Source: Gemmatimonadota bacterium
GTDB lineage: Bacteria; Gemmatimonadota; Gemmatimonadetes; Longimicrobiales; Gaopeijiaceae
Length of the DNA: 35,956 nucleotides
Assembly: GCA_028874985.1 (NCBI GenBank)
Contig: JAPPGI010000013.1
Location: forward strand, 1 to 35,956
Reading direction: 5' to 3'
Notes under the pieces: generated by a model
The model's input: the letters and a program-made list of their open reading frames with translations, nothing else
What the model was told of the DNA's origin: nothing
The model's database searches: none
Position numbers and translations under genes: made by a program
In this document: one piece after another, positions 23,782 to 35,956 of the stretch
How positions within the stretch are numbered: the stretch's first letter is position 1
Layout: the number at the start of each line of letters is the position of its first letter

Positions 23782-25706
23782 CGGGTTCGCGGCCCACGTG
23801 GCTGCTCGTCGCGGGGCTGGCCGCGGTCTTTGCGGGATGGCGCATCCTGAGTGCCGTGGAGGTGGTGCGGCTTCCACTGATTGTGCTGGGGGCGGGTTGC
23901 CTGCTCGTCGCGGCCGGCTGGCGCCTGCGCTCCTGGAGGCGGGCCGAAGGGGAGGAGCGCACGATCGCGGCCGTCTTCGCATTCGGCACGCTCGGGTGTG
24001 TGGTCGCCCTGGCGGGATTCGTCCCGGGTACCGACAGCGGTCTGGAACTGCTGGACCTGGACTTCGACCGAATAACCGACCAACTGCGCTTCAAGCGGGT
24101 CTTCTCCGTGGCCGCCCCGATTCTCCTGGGCTGTTCGCTGTTGCCCTTGTTCGCGGCCCAGTGGGCAGTGGGGAGGGGGGGGACCGAGGGTGCCCTCCCC
24201 GTCGATGCGCTACGTGTCCGGGAAACAGCGGCCAACGCCCTCAGTCTCGGACTGGCCGGAGCCGCCCTCATGCTGATCGGCTACGTTACGACGGCGCTGG
24301 ACCGCACCGCCGACTTCAGCTATTTCAAGACCTCCCGTCCCGGCGACGCAGTCCGGGAAATCGTCCTCAGTCTGGAAGAGCCGTTGACGGCCGCGTTCTT
24401 CTTCCCGACGGTGAATCCCGTGAAGGACGAGGCCCTGAACTATTTCCGGGAACTCGCCCGGGCCACGGACAGGGTCGTCATCGAGGAGTACGACCGCTTC
24501 GCGGATCCCGATGCCGCCGCCGACTACAACGCCCGCCGCGACGGATCCATCTTTCTGCGAGTCGATGGACGGACCGAGTCCGTTGATTTGCCGCCGGATC
24601 TGGATGAAGCGCGAGGCAGTCTGCGGATTCTGGACAGCCAGGTGCAGCAGGCGCTTCTCCTCCTGGTCCGTGAGCAGCGCTTTGCCTACCTCACGATCGG
24701 TCACGGCGAACTCAATGACCCGCTGGCCGACCCGCAGGACGATCCGCTGGGCCGCTGGATGCAGGACCTGCGCCAGGACCGGGAGAGGTCGCTGGGGCCG
24801 CCGCAAGCGCTGGACGCCCTCCGCAAGCTGCTGGGCGCGGTCAACTACGAGGCGCGGGATATCGGGATCGGAGAAGGGTTGGCCGACCGGATCCCGAACG
24901 ACGCCGCAATGGTCATGATCATTGCACCCCAGACGCCGTTTCTGGACGCGGAGCTGAATTCGATCCGGCGGTACCTGGACCGGGGCGGTTCGTTGCTCGT
25001 CGCCCTTGAGCCCGGCTCCGACTTCCGGCTGGAAGATCTGCGGGACCACCTGGGCGTCGACTACGATCCCGCGATGACCGTTGACGACGAACTCTTCTTT
25101 CCGGAAAGGTACACGCTGGCGGATCGCCGGAACGTCTACACCGATCGGTTTTCGACCCACGCCGCCGTCACCACCGCCAGCCGCTACGGAGTGCAGTTGC
25201 CCGTTCTGATGGTCGGACCGGGAAGGCTCACACCCGCGGAAGACGTGGAAGGTCTGCGCACCACCGTCATCATCAACAGCATGCCCAGCAACTACCAGGA
25301 CCGTGACGGCGACTACCGATTCGACGAGGAGACCGAGGTGAAGGGGAGCCACGGTCTCGCCGTGGCCGTGGAGCGCGCGGCGGACGAGGGCGAGGACGGC
25401 GACGAAGGGCCGGAGGGGACGAGGGCGCTGGTATACGCGGATGCGGACATCTTCACGGATCGCGTTCTGCTGGCCCAGAGGATGCAGGCGGAGCTGGTCG
25501 CAGACGGAATTCGCTGGCTGGGCAGGGAAGAGGCCTTCGCGGGCGCGGTGGTCTCCGAAGAGGACGTGCCGATCCTGCATACCCGAGCCGAGAACGTGAT
25601 CTGGTTCTACGCCATCATATTCGGGGCGCCGACCCTGGTTCTCGGCGCGGGACTGTCGGTGCTCGGCAGACGCCGTCGCCACCCCGCTTCCGCGAGTTCG
25701 TCATGA
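23772..25706 (+). CDS. GldG-family ABC transport component
   Basis: A 644-residue protein with hydrophobic segments in the first 180 residues, a large soluble domain (about 195-610) and a final transmembrane helix (WFYAIIFGAPTLVLGAGLSVL). The soluble part starts FSYFKTSRPGDAVREIVLSLEEPLTAAFFFP, as in Gldg proteins where a transport-associated domain follows the membrane part. The block IIAPQTPFLDAELNSIRRYLDRGGSLLVALEPG is the typical glutamine-amidotransferase-like fold segment. It overlaps both neighbours (10 bases before; ATGA after). It probably forms the extracytoplasmic partner of the GldA/GldF exporter. Confidence 0.85.
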   Translation: MGVTGSRPTWLLVAGLAAVFAGWRILSAVEVVRLPLIVLGAGCLLVAAGWRLRSWRRAEGEERTIAAVFAFGTLGCVVALAGFVPGTDSGLELLDLDFDRITDQLRFKRVFSVAAPILLGCSLLPLFAAQWAVGRGGTEGALPVDALRVRETAANALSLGLAGAALMLIGYVTTALDRTADFSYFKTSRPGDAVREIVLSLEEPLTAAFFFPTVNPVKDEALNYFRELARATDRVVIEEYDRFADPDAAADYNARRDGSIFLRVDGRTESVDLPPDLDEARGSLRILDSQVQQALLLLVREQRFAYLTIGHGELNDPLADPQDDPLGRWMQDLRQDRERSLGPPQALDALRKLLGAVNYEARDIGIGEGLADRIPNDAAMVMIIAPQTPFLDAELNSIRRYLDRGGSLLVALEPGSDFRLEDLRDHLGVDYDPAMTVDDELFFPERYTLADRRNVYTDRFSTHAAVTTASRYGVQLPVLMVGPGRLTPAEDVEGLRTTVIINSMPSNYQDRDGDYRFDEETEVKGSHGLAVAVERAADEGEDGDEGPEGTRALVYADADIFTDRVLLAQRMQAELVADGIRWLGREEAFAGAVVSEEDVPILHTRAENVIWFYAIIFGAPTLVLGAGLSVLGRRRRHPASASSS

Positions 25707-26641
25707 AGGACCTGAAGGCACACATCGCTCTTTTCGCGGTGGCGGTGGTCGCGACGGTGCTGACCTGGAACCGGCCCCGGGCCCCGGTGACGACCATGGA
25801 GATCTTTCCGGTCTGGGATCACGATTCGACCGACTTCAAGGGGTTTCACTACGTCGATCCCGACCTGGACCTTCGGATCGTGCGACGCGCCGGCCCGGAC
25901 GGTCCGTTCTACTGGGGAATCGAGAAACGCGAGGACCTCGGGACCGATTCACTGGTGTTCCCCGTCGGCGGGTCGGGTCCGTTGCTCATGCCGCGCCTGG
26001 TTGATCTGCCCGCGATGAGGGACCTCGGCCGGCTGTCTCCCGGGCGGCGGACACGTTTCGGGCTCGAGGATTCCGATGTGCACCTCACGGTGGAGTTCAC
26101 CGACGAGCGGCGCGAACTGGTGGTGGGCGATTCGGTCTACGGGGGGTCGGACCGCTACGTGATGGAGCCTGCTACGGGCAGGGGATACGTGATCTCGCGG
26201 GATATCATGAACGTGATGGAGCTGGGCGAAGGGGCGCTCCGGCAGCGAACGCTGCACAACTTCCCCGTCAGGGAGATCGCGGAGGTGCGCGTTGCGGCGG
26301 GGGCCGAAAGGGAGCGGAGGATGGCGCGCACGGAGTCGGACGAGTGGACGGAGCCCGGAAGCGACACTCCGGACCCCGGCTTCGCCAACTTCATGGAGCG
26401 CGTCGACCAACTGACGATCGAGGGCTACGACAGCCTGCCGCCCGTCGAGAGGCTCAAGCTGGTTGTTCGAATCGACTATCTGGATGACGACGGCGATGCC
26501 CTCGGTTTCTCGGAACTTCTGCGGGATGATCTGGCGGACCGCAGCGTCTACTATCTCAGGAGCGAGAGCACGCGCATAATCGCTCGTGCCCACAGCGTTC
26601 TGACCGAACGGGTGGAACAGGCGGTCGAGGACATTTTCTAG
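25703..26641 (+). CDS. DUF4340 domain protein, partner of the Gld-type transporter
   Basis: A 312-residue protein with one N-terminal membrane segment (HIALFAVAVVATVLTW) and a beta-rich extracytoplasmic part. GLEDSDVHLTVEFTDERRELVVGDSVYGGSDRYVM is the characteristic DUF4340 stretch. DUF4340 proteins very often follow gldG-like genes, as here with an ATGA overlap. It likely belongs to the same membrane complex. The biochemical role is unknown. Confidence 0.8.
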   Translation: MKDLKAHIALFAVAVVATVLTWNRPRAPVTTMEIFPVWDHDSTDFKGFHYVDPDLDLRIVRRAGPDGPFYWGIEKREDLGTDSLVFPVGGSGPLLMPRLVDLPAMRDLGRLSPGRRTRFGLEDSDVHLTVEFTDERRELVVGDSVYGGSDRYVMEPATGRGYVISRDIMNVMELGEGALRQRTLHNFPVREIAEVRVAAGAERERRMARTESDEWTEPGSDTPDPGFANFMERVDQLTIEGYDSLPPVERLKLVVRIDYLDDDGDALGFSELLRDDLADRSVYYLRSESTRIIARAHSVLTERVEQAVEDIF

Positions 26642-26698
26642 AGAGTCCGGGTGGCAAGGTTGTCCTGGCCTCGGAGAAGACGACGAGAAACGGAGAGA

Positions 26699-27439
26699 AT
26701 GAAGACGACGACCAGCAACGGGGTTTTCCTAGCACTCCTTTTCCTCGCCGTCCTTTCGGCTTGTGGAGGGGGACGGGGCGAAGAGCGAGGCGAAGGCGCG
26801 GAGGCGGATGCCGAGAGCACGGAAGCGACCGCCTCCGAGGACGGGACGGACTTCGTTCTCTACTATCCGGACCGGCTTGCCGAGGTCGCGCCCGAGACGT
26901 TCCGGGTACGCTTCGAGACCACCAAGGGTGAATTCCTGGTGGAAGTGACGCGGGGGTGGGCGCCGAACGGAGCCGACCGCCTGTACAACCTGGTGAAGAA
27001 CGGCTACTACGACGGAGTGTACTTCCATCGGGTGATGGCCGGGTTCATGGCCCAGTTCGGCACCCACGGGGAGCCACAGGTACAGGTGAGGTGGAAGAAG
27101 GCAACAATCGAAGACGATCCGGTTCTGCAGTCGAACACTCGCGGGATGCTGACCTACGCCAAGACGGGCCGGCCCAACAGCCGGTCGACCCAGCTCTTCA
27201 TCAACTACCGTGACAATTCCAATCTCGACCCGCAGGGTTTCGCGCCGGTCGGGCGGGTGATCGAAGGGATGGAGGTGGTCGACCAGCTCCATTCCGGCTA
27301 CGGCGAAATCGCCGATCTTGAGGGCGACGGGCCCGATACGAGATACATGGAGTACGAAGGCAACCGGTACCTGGAGGAGAATTTTCCGGACCTGGACCAC
27401 ATCATTTCGGCAACCCTGGTGGAGCCCGCGGGCGAATAG
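26699..27439 (+). CDS. Cyclophilin-type peptidyl-prolyl isomerase lipoprotein
   Basis: A 246-residue lipoprotein (lipobox LSAC, C22) with an acidic linker (about 23-60) and a cyclophilin domain (about 68-240). Typical motifs are FETTKGEFLVEV, GYYDGVYFHRVMAGFMAQFG, ARGM-like RGMLTYAKTG, STQLFINYRDNSNLD and FAPVGRVIEGMEVVDQL. The ATG at 26699 follows GGAGAG closely; an upstream in-frame ATG at 26651 would destroy the signal peptide. It is the second prolyl isomerase lipoprotein in this series and probably assists folding of exported proteins. Confidence 0.88.
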   Translation: MKTTTSNGVFLALLFLAVLSACGGGRGEERGEGAEADAESTEATASEDGTDFVLYYPDRLAEVAPETFRVRFETTKGEFLVEVTRGWAPNGADRLYNLVKNGYYDGVYFHRVMAGFMAQFGTHGEPQVQVRWKKATIEDDPVLQSNTRGMLTYAKTGRPNSRSTQLFINYRDNSNLDPQGFAPVGRVIEGMEVVDQLHSGYGEIADLEGDGPDTRYMEYEGNRYLEENFPDLDHIISATLVEPAGE

Positions 27440-27459
27440 GGCGAACACGGGGCCGGCCG

Positions 27460-28208
27460 GTGGACAGCCTGGGCGCACTGCATGCGGAACTGGTCCGGTG
27501 CCGGCGCTGCCCGCGGCTGGTCGCATGGCGGGAGAAGGTGGCGCGGGAGAGGCGTGCCTCGTACCGGGACGACCGCTATTGGGGAAGGCCCGTGCCGGGT
27601 TTCGGGGACCCGGAGGCTTCGGTCCTGGTGGTGGGTCTCGCCCCGGCCGCGCACGGCGCGAACCGCACGGGACGCATGTTCACGGGTGACCGCGCGGGGG
27701 ACTGGCTGTACCGGGCCATGCACAGGGCCGGGTTCGCGAACCAGGCTTTCAGCCGTGACCGCGACGACGGGTTGATGCTGCGGGGCGCGTACGTGACGGC
27801 GGGGGTTCGGTGCGCCCCCCCGCGGAACCGGCCAACCACTTCGGAGCGCGACCGTTGCGCGACCTTCCTGCGCCGCGAGGTGGAGATCCTGTGGAACGGG
27901 CTGCACACGATCGTGGCACTCGGCGGGTTTGCACATGCAGTCGTCCTCAGGGTGCTGGCGGATCGGGGCGTGGCGATTCCCAGGCCGCGACCCCGGTTCG
28001 GGCACGGGGCCGAAGCCGATTTCGGGAAGGTGGCCCTGCTGGGTTCCTATCATCCGAGCCAGCAGAACACCTTCACCGGAAAGCTCACCGAGGAGATGTT
28101 CGACTCGGTGTGGCGGCGGGCCGCGGAGCGCGTGCGGGAACGGGGCGCGAGCGGTCCCGGGACCGCGACCGGGCGGCGGAACGTGGAGCGACCGCCGGAG
28201 CCGCGCCC

Positions 28209-28212
<4 letters not shown>
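27460..28212 (+). CDS. udgB: Family 5 uracil-DNA glycosylase (UDGb)
   Basis: A 250-residue DNA repair enzyme that removes uracil and other deaminated bases. Four cysteines for the iron-sulfur cluster are at C14, C17, C118 and C133. Motif I is GLAPAAHG (59-66) and the late motif is HPSQQNTFTG (198-207); together these are diagnostic of type 5 enzymes, which lack the usual catalytic acidic residue of family 1. The GTG start at 27460 is 20 bases after the cyclophilin stop. Its stop overlaps the following GTG start. The last 35 residues are a basic, low-complexity tail. Confidence 0.92.
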
Positions 28213-32532
<4,320 letters not shown>

Positions 32533-32691
32533 TCAGTCAGGATCTGCTCCGGCCGGAAGCAACGGTATCCGGGTGGACGGGGTCCAACAGCCGAGAATCG
32601 ACGGATCTGAGGAGCGCGGATTGGACTACCTTCACTGCCACGACCAAAGCGAGGGTTGGGCCGACCCGGTCGCGACCGGCCAGGGGTCACC

Positions 32692-33900
32692 ATGAGCAGT
32701 TGCCGGATCCTCCTCTCGGTCGGATTCATCTGTAACGCCGTTGCCGCGTGCAACGATGCCCGGTCCGAGAGGGAAGTTCAGGCCCGCAGCGTGGTTCAGG
32801 TCTCCGACTCCGCCGGGATCACAAACATCTTCCTGGGCCGGGTGGCAGAATTGACGGCACCCGAGTTGGAGGCGGATCCTGTTTTCTCCACGCGGGAACT
32901 CGGGATCGAGTTGTTCCGGGTTGGGGACGCCCTCCTCCTCGGCGGCGGTGGCCTGGCCGTGGCCAACACGGGCGAGAGCGAAGTGTTGATCCTCTCCGTA
33001 GATGGTTCCCTTGCAACTCGCGTGGGCGGACAGGGCGAAGGCCCCGGGGAGTTCCGCGAGATCACCACGCTCCTTGCCACCGAAGCCGGGTTCCTGGCCT
33101 ACGACTCGCGGCTGGCCCGTCTCAACGAGTTCTCGGAGACCGGGCGGTTCCTCACGTCGTCGCGACTCGACCCGCAGAGTGCCATCGTGAGTCTGAGACC
33201 TCTCGCGACGGACACCGCCGGTCACGTCCTCGCGATCCTGGGAGAGCAGCGGTTCTTTCTTCCCGAGGGCATGAAGAGGGATACGACGCCCCTGCTATCG
33301 TTCACGGATCTCGGGGCCGAGCCGGACACGTTGGGAGTTCTTCCAGCCAAGGAATGGAGCTACGGCGGCATTCCCGGAGGAGGGGCCACTCGTAGCGAAC
33401 CCGCGTTTGGACGCGATATCGTCGCCTACGGATTCGGGGACCGGGCGCTGATCGGGGACACGGACGTGTTGAGCCTGTCCATCTACGGGGCCGACGGTCG
33501 CCTTACGCGACGGATTCGTGGCACCGGCGGCGGGTGGGCGGTTACGACCGAAGAGATCGAGGCGTCAAGAGCGGAACGGCTCGCCCGCCCTGGGCCGGAC
33601 GCACCGGACTGGTACCTGCAGTTCATCGAGAATGCTCCCTACCGGGACACCCACCCGGCCTTTCACTCGGCGCTTCTGGGACCCGGCGAGATGGTCTGGA
33701 TCGGGTTGGCGACCCGCCTGGGCGAGGAAACGAGACGCTGGCTCGTCGTCGGCACCGACGGACAACCGCGGGGATGGCTGGATCTTCCAGCCAAGGCGAG
33801 TGTGCTGGCCATGGATGCCGACCGATTCGCCATCCTCCTGCGTGATGCCAACGACGAAGAGGAAGTCAGACTCTACGGCTATGGTCCAAGTCGCAAGTAG
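32692..33900 (+). CDS. 6-bladed beta-propeller lipoprotein (second copy)
   Basis: A 402-residue lipoprotein with lipobox AVAAC (C20). Propeller hallmarks include RVGGQGEGPGEFREI, followed by LAYDSRLARLNEFSETGRFL and blade repeats such as DVLSLSIYGADGRLTRRI. It is of the same family as the propeller at 6245-7330 but clearly diverged and has no peptide or thioredoxin-like gene beside it. The ATG at 32692 follows AGGGG. The 243-base divergent gap with the beta-galactosidase gene holds no recognised promoter. The role is unknown; a surface binding function is possible. Confidence 0.8.
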   Translation: MSSCRILLSVGFICNAVAACNDARSEREVQARSVVQVSDSAGITNIFLGRVAELTAPELEADPVFSTRELGIELFRVGDALLLGGGGLAVANTGESEVLILSVDGSLATRVGGQGEGPGEFREITTLLATEAGFLAYDSRLARLNEFSETGRFLTSSRLDPQSAIVSLRPLATDTAGHVLAILGEQRFFLPEGMKRDTTPLLSFTDLGAEPDTLGVLPAKEWSYGGIPGGGATRSEPAFGRDIVAYGFGDRALIGDTDVLSLSIYGADGRLTRRIRGTGGGWAVTTEEIEASRAERLARPGPDAPDWYLQFIENAPYRDTHPAFHSALLGPGEMVWIGLATRLGEETRRWLVVGTDGQPRGWLDLPAKASVLAMDADRFAILLRDANDEEEVRLYGYGPSRK

Positions 33901-33902
33901 AT

Positions 33903-34382
33903 AGCGCTCGACCGGACATCAGCCTTCGAGACAGGTGGTGATGGGCTGCCCCCGTCCACGATCTTGACCGGTTCGAGCCGGTAGTGGTCGGCCGGTTCGA
34001 GATCGACTCGGCCGGTTCCTACCTGTACTGGCCCGACCACGACTTGCACATGGGTCCGTCTCAGATGCTGCAGGCCGTAGATCCCATGTATCTGTCCGAC
34101 GTGGAAATCCGCCGGTACGAGATGGAGAAGGTGTCGCTGGCCCTCCTTGACATGAGAAACGCTCGGCACCTCAAGCAAACCGATATCCCGGGGCTGTCGG
34201 AGAGGCACGTCCGGCGGTTGGAAAAGGAGAAGGTGCGTCTCACCGTCGGAGCGGCGACCAGGTTCGCGAGTGCGTTCGCCATGACGCTGCCGGAGTTCCT
34301 CGACGAGCTGAGCAGGCGAATAACGGGCCTGGGAGGAGGTGCGAGCCTGGATCAGGCGCCCGGTCGTGTGGCCGCCCGATAG
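33903..34382 (+). pseudogene. Broken DUF2442/XRE-type regulator (antitoxin-like)
   Basis: From a GTG at 33984 a 132-residue frame encodes the end of a DUF2442-like domain (VGRFEIDSAGSYLYWPDHDLHMG) and a C-terminal XRE-type helix-turn-helix (RHLKQTDIPGLSERHVRRLEKEK, ASAFAMTLPEFLDEL). The same frame continues the family-like sequence upstream (DISLRDRW, then TGA at 33939, then WAAPVHDLDRFEPV), so an in-frame stop appears to split the domain and the first strands are missing. I therefore read it as a decayed gene, though the HTH part could still be made. Such proteins often serve as antitoxins or small regulators. It abuts the propeller stop and lies near the element junction. Confidence 0.45.
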
Positions 34383-34402
34383 GGATCCGGGCGCAAAAGC
34401 AC

Positions 34403-34552
34403 CTACCAGAAGATCACATACAGCACCGCCGCCCCCCCGATCACCCCACCCGCCCACCATTTCGCCCCCGGCGCGGGCGTCAGGTCCACCTGCGCCGCAG
34501 AACGCGGCAGCCGGCGCGGCTCGGCCAAACCCTGACGTAACGGCGGTGTCGT
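34403..34552 (-). pseudogene. C-terminal remnant of a truncated membrane protein
   Basis: On the minus strand an open stretch of 49 codons has no start codon context and ends with a hydrophobic helix, KWWAGGVIGGAAVLYVIFW, then stop. The preceding hydrophilic part ends DLTPAPGA. This looks like the last transmembrane helix of a larger transporter; a sodium:solute symporter is one guess with low confidence. The frame closes upstream at TGA 34553, exactly where the low-GC junction sequence begins, suggesting the gene was cut by insertion or deletion. Confidence 0.35.
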
Positions 34553-34554
34553 TC

Positions 34555-34600
34555 AAGATCGGATCTTCTTTGATTCCTTGAGCTTACGAGATTTGTAAGC
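34555..34600. other. Candidate recombination core / attachment site
   Basis: Two inverted repeats lie 14 bases apart: AAGATC-G-GATCTT (34555-34567) and GCTTAC-GAGATTT-GTAAGC (34582-34600). The second has 6-bp arms around a 7-base spacer, the geometry of tyrosine-recombinase core sites with a 7-bp crossover. It is in a low-GC patch 39 bases beyond the end of the second integrase gene. No second copy was found in the window, as expected if the other end of this element is outside. Confidence 0.45.
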
Positions 34601-34638
34601 CCGTTTCTCGCTGTTTGACTCCCGCCGATTCGTGAGCC

Positions 34639-35799
34639 TCAGCCGCGAGGTCTCCGGCGGGCGTCCAGTGCCTTCCGAAGCTGTCCCTCGTCGGCTCGCT
34701 GGTAGCACTCAAGTACCGTCTTGGCGGTCTTCCAGCCGCCCAACTCGCAGAGCACCTTGAGCGGCTGATCCATCAGGTCGCTGGCAAACTTCCGCCTCAA
34801 CGAGTGCCAGCCTCTCCCGCGCTTCGGTTCGAGCCTCGCCAGCGTCTGGGCTCTGTACCACCAAGCTCGCACCAACGACCGGCCCGCGCACTTCGACGGA
34901 TCCGTCGGCGCGGGCAGCACCGGAGCGTGCTCATGCCCGGAACTCCTCTCCCGTGCCTCCTCAAGAACGGCCAACGCTTCGGCCGTCACCGGCGTCCGAT
35001 GCTCGTATCCGGTCTTCTCGTGCTCCGCCCGCCACCGCACCACTCCGCCCTCGAAGTCGATGTCCGAGAACCGGAGTTGACGGACGGCTCCGATTCGGTG
35101 TCCCGTTTCGTGCGCGAGCACGAGCGCGACGCGGAAGCGCCAATCGACTTCTTGGGACACCCAGAGAAGCGCTTGGTACTCCTCCTCGGACAACACCACC
35201 CGCGTGGGGTTCTTCTCCGTGGGCGTCCTGAGACCCCTCAGCGGATTCGACACGAGCAGGAGCTTGCCGCGCTCGTCTCTGGACTTGGACGCCCAGTTGA
35301 GCACGGCGATCAGGAACTTCAGATCGTGCTCGATGGTCCGGTCGGACACCGGCTTGCCGCTCGGACCGGCCTTGCCCGCGCGCCGCGCCCGGATGAACCG
35401 GTCCCAGTCGCGCTGGGAGAGCGTGGAGGGCTCGCGCCCCCGTCCGAAGAACCGGAGGAACATCCTCGTCGCCGTCCGGTCGGACCGCTGGGATGCCTCC
35501 GCCTTCGTAGGCGTCACCTCCTCACCGTAGATTTCAAACAGCTTGTCCAGCGTGAGCGGCTCGGGCTCGGCTTCCGCCTTGCCGTTGGGCTCGTGGACCG
35601 CAAAGCCCGCGGCGGCCTCGTCGGCCTGCTTCTTGGCTTTCACCCAGTCCCGGTGTCCAAGCGACCGGGTGAGCCTTCGCCCGTTTTCGCGCCACTCCAA
35701 CTGGTACAGGCCGGTCTTCGGGTCGGGGAACACCCTCACCCGGTTGCGGCCCCATTCGCCGGCGCCGTACGAGCGCCGACTTCGTTTCGTGCGTGCCAT
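34639..35799 (-). CDS. int: Tyrosine recombinase / phage-type integrase (element 2)
   Basis: A 386-residue integrase closely related to the one at 228-1394, about three quarters identical by eye and collinear except for small differences at the C-terminus. Catalytic residues are the arginine in TGHRIGAVRQL, lysine in EHEKTGYEH, box HSLRRKF, tryptophan in LGGWKT and tyrosine in ECYQR. The ATG at 35799 follows AGAGG at 9 bases, and the leader resembles that of the first copy. The gene upstream of it is outside the window. A candidate core site and truncated genes lie just beyond its 3' end, so this is probably the end of a second related integrated element. Confidence 0.93.
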   Translation of the reverse strand: MARTKRSRRSYGAGEWGRNRVRVFPDPKTGLYQLEWRENGRRLTRSLGHRDWVKAKKQADEAAAGFAVHEPNGKAEAEPEPLTLDKLFEIYGEEVTPTKAEASQRSDRTATRMFLRFFGRGREPSTLSQRDWDRFIRARRAGKAGPSGKPVSDRTIEHDLKFLIAVLNWASKSRDERGKLLLVSNPLRGLRTPTEKNPTRVVLSEEEYQALLWVSQEVDWRFRVALVLAHETGHRIGAVRQLRFSDIDFEGGVVRWRAEHEKTGYEHRTPVTAEALAVLEEARERSSGHEHAPVLPAPTDPSKCAGRSLVRAWWYRAQTLARLEPKRGRGWHSLRRKFASDLMDQPLKVLCELGGWKTAKTVLECYQRADEGQLRKALDARRRPRG

Positions 35800-35956
35800 C
35801 GTTCGATTCCTCTCGTTCGATGGACTGCACGATCTGCGCGATTGAAACCTCGCGACGACGGGGCGCGTCGTCCAGACTGACTGAGTTGGTGCCCCGGCCG
35901 GCTTTCGGGCGGGCGCGCCACGGGGGCGCTGGTTTCTGCGGTTTGTGGAGGAGCCA
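35800..35956 (-). promoter_or_regulatory. Leader of the second integrase
   Basis: 35819-35840 is identical to 1415-1436 in front of the first integrase. Farther upstream GACGAC and GTCGTC (35855-35874 region) can form a small hairpin, but the twin 8-3-8 hairpins of element 1 are absent. No coupling ATPase end is recognisable before the window stops. Confidence 0.45.

Noticed and set aside
34613-34626. tRNA T-arm-like sequence beside the second integrase
   Set aside because: GTTTGACTCCCGCC resembles a T-loop, but the stem does not pair and no acceptor or anticodon arm is present, so I do not call a tRNA attachment site.

Overview
The window is GC-rich bacterial DNA with dense, often overlapping genes. 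The gene set suggests a Gemmatimonadota-like (FCB-group) organism: a DUF4837 lipoprotein, a GldA/GldF/GldG/DUF4340 block, two 6-bladed beta-propeller lipoproteins with the G-x-GPGEF signature, a carboxypeptidase-regulatory-like repeat protein and an exported beta-lactamase-fold hydrolase. This placement is inferred from gene content only. I see no tRNA, rRNA or CRISPR array.

Region 1 (1-5.4 kb) looks like a small integrative element read on the minus strand. In transcription order it has a helix-turn-helix/AlpA regulator, a winged-helix replication-relaxation-like protein, a VirD4/TraG-type coupling ATPase and a tyrosine recombinase. No relaxase and no type IV channel genes are visible. Four structured sites accompany it: an operator-like palindrome with 10-bp-phased repeats upstream of the regulator, a large nested inverted repeat upstream of the ATPase gene (possible oriT), twin 8-3-8 hairpins before the integrase, and an imperfect palindrome beyond the integrase.

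Region 2 (5.5-7.7 kb) is a small plus-strand operon with a good sigma70-like promoter. It encodes a membrane-anchored thioredoxin-fold protein with a CPFS active site, a beta-propeller lipoprotein and a 69-residue secreted six-cysteine peptide. It resembles the NVEALA-peptide/beta-propeller loci of Bacteroidetes and is my best candidate for an undescribed system.

Region 3 (8.0-11.8 kb, minus) has a cytochrome c lipoprotein translationally coupled to a Tat-exported FAD amine oxidoreductase, then a serine hydrolase. Region 4 (11.8-18.1 kb) holds a DUF4837 lipoprotein and dnaE on plus, facing a FEN-type 5'-3' exonuclease and a Spy-like periplasmic protein on minus. A cluster of four alternating 7-8 bp palindrome arms lies at the convergence point.

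Region 5 (18.4-28.7 kb, plus) is a tightly packed series: a repeat-domain surface protein, a DUF4399 lipoprotein, a parvulin-type PPIase lipoprotein, the GldA-F-G-DUF4340 transporter, a cyclophilin lipoprotein, a family 5 uracil-DNA glycosylase and a hotdog thioesterase. Region 6 (28.7-33.9 kb) has a large exported GH2 beta-galactosidase with a discoidin-like tail (minus) and a second beta-propeller lipoprotein (plus).

Region 7 (33.9-36 kb) is a junction. It has a broken DUF2442/XRE-type gene, the C-terminal tail of a truncated membrane-protein gene, a candidate recombination core site, and a second integrase about three quarters identical to the first with a conserved leader. The second integrase probably belongs to a related element continuing past the window. 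The DNA between the integrases carries dnaE and looks chromosomal.
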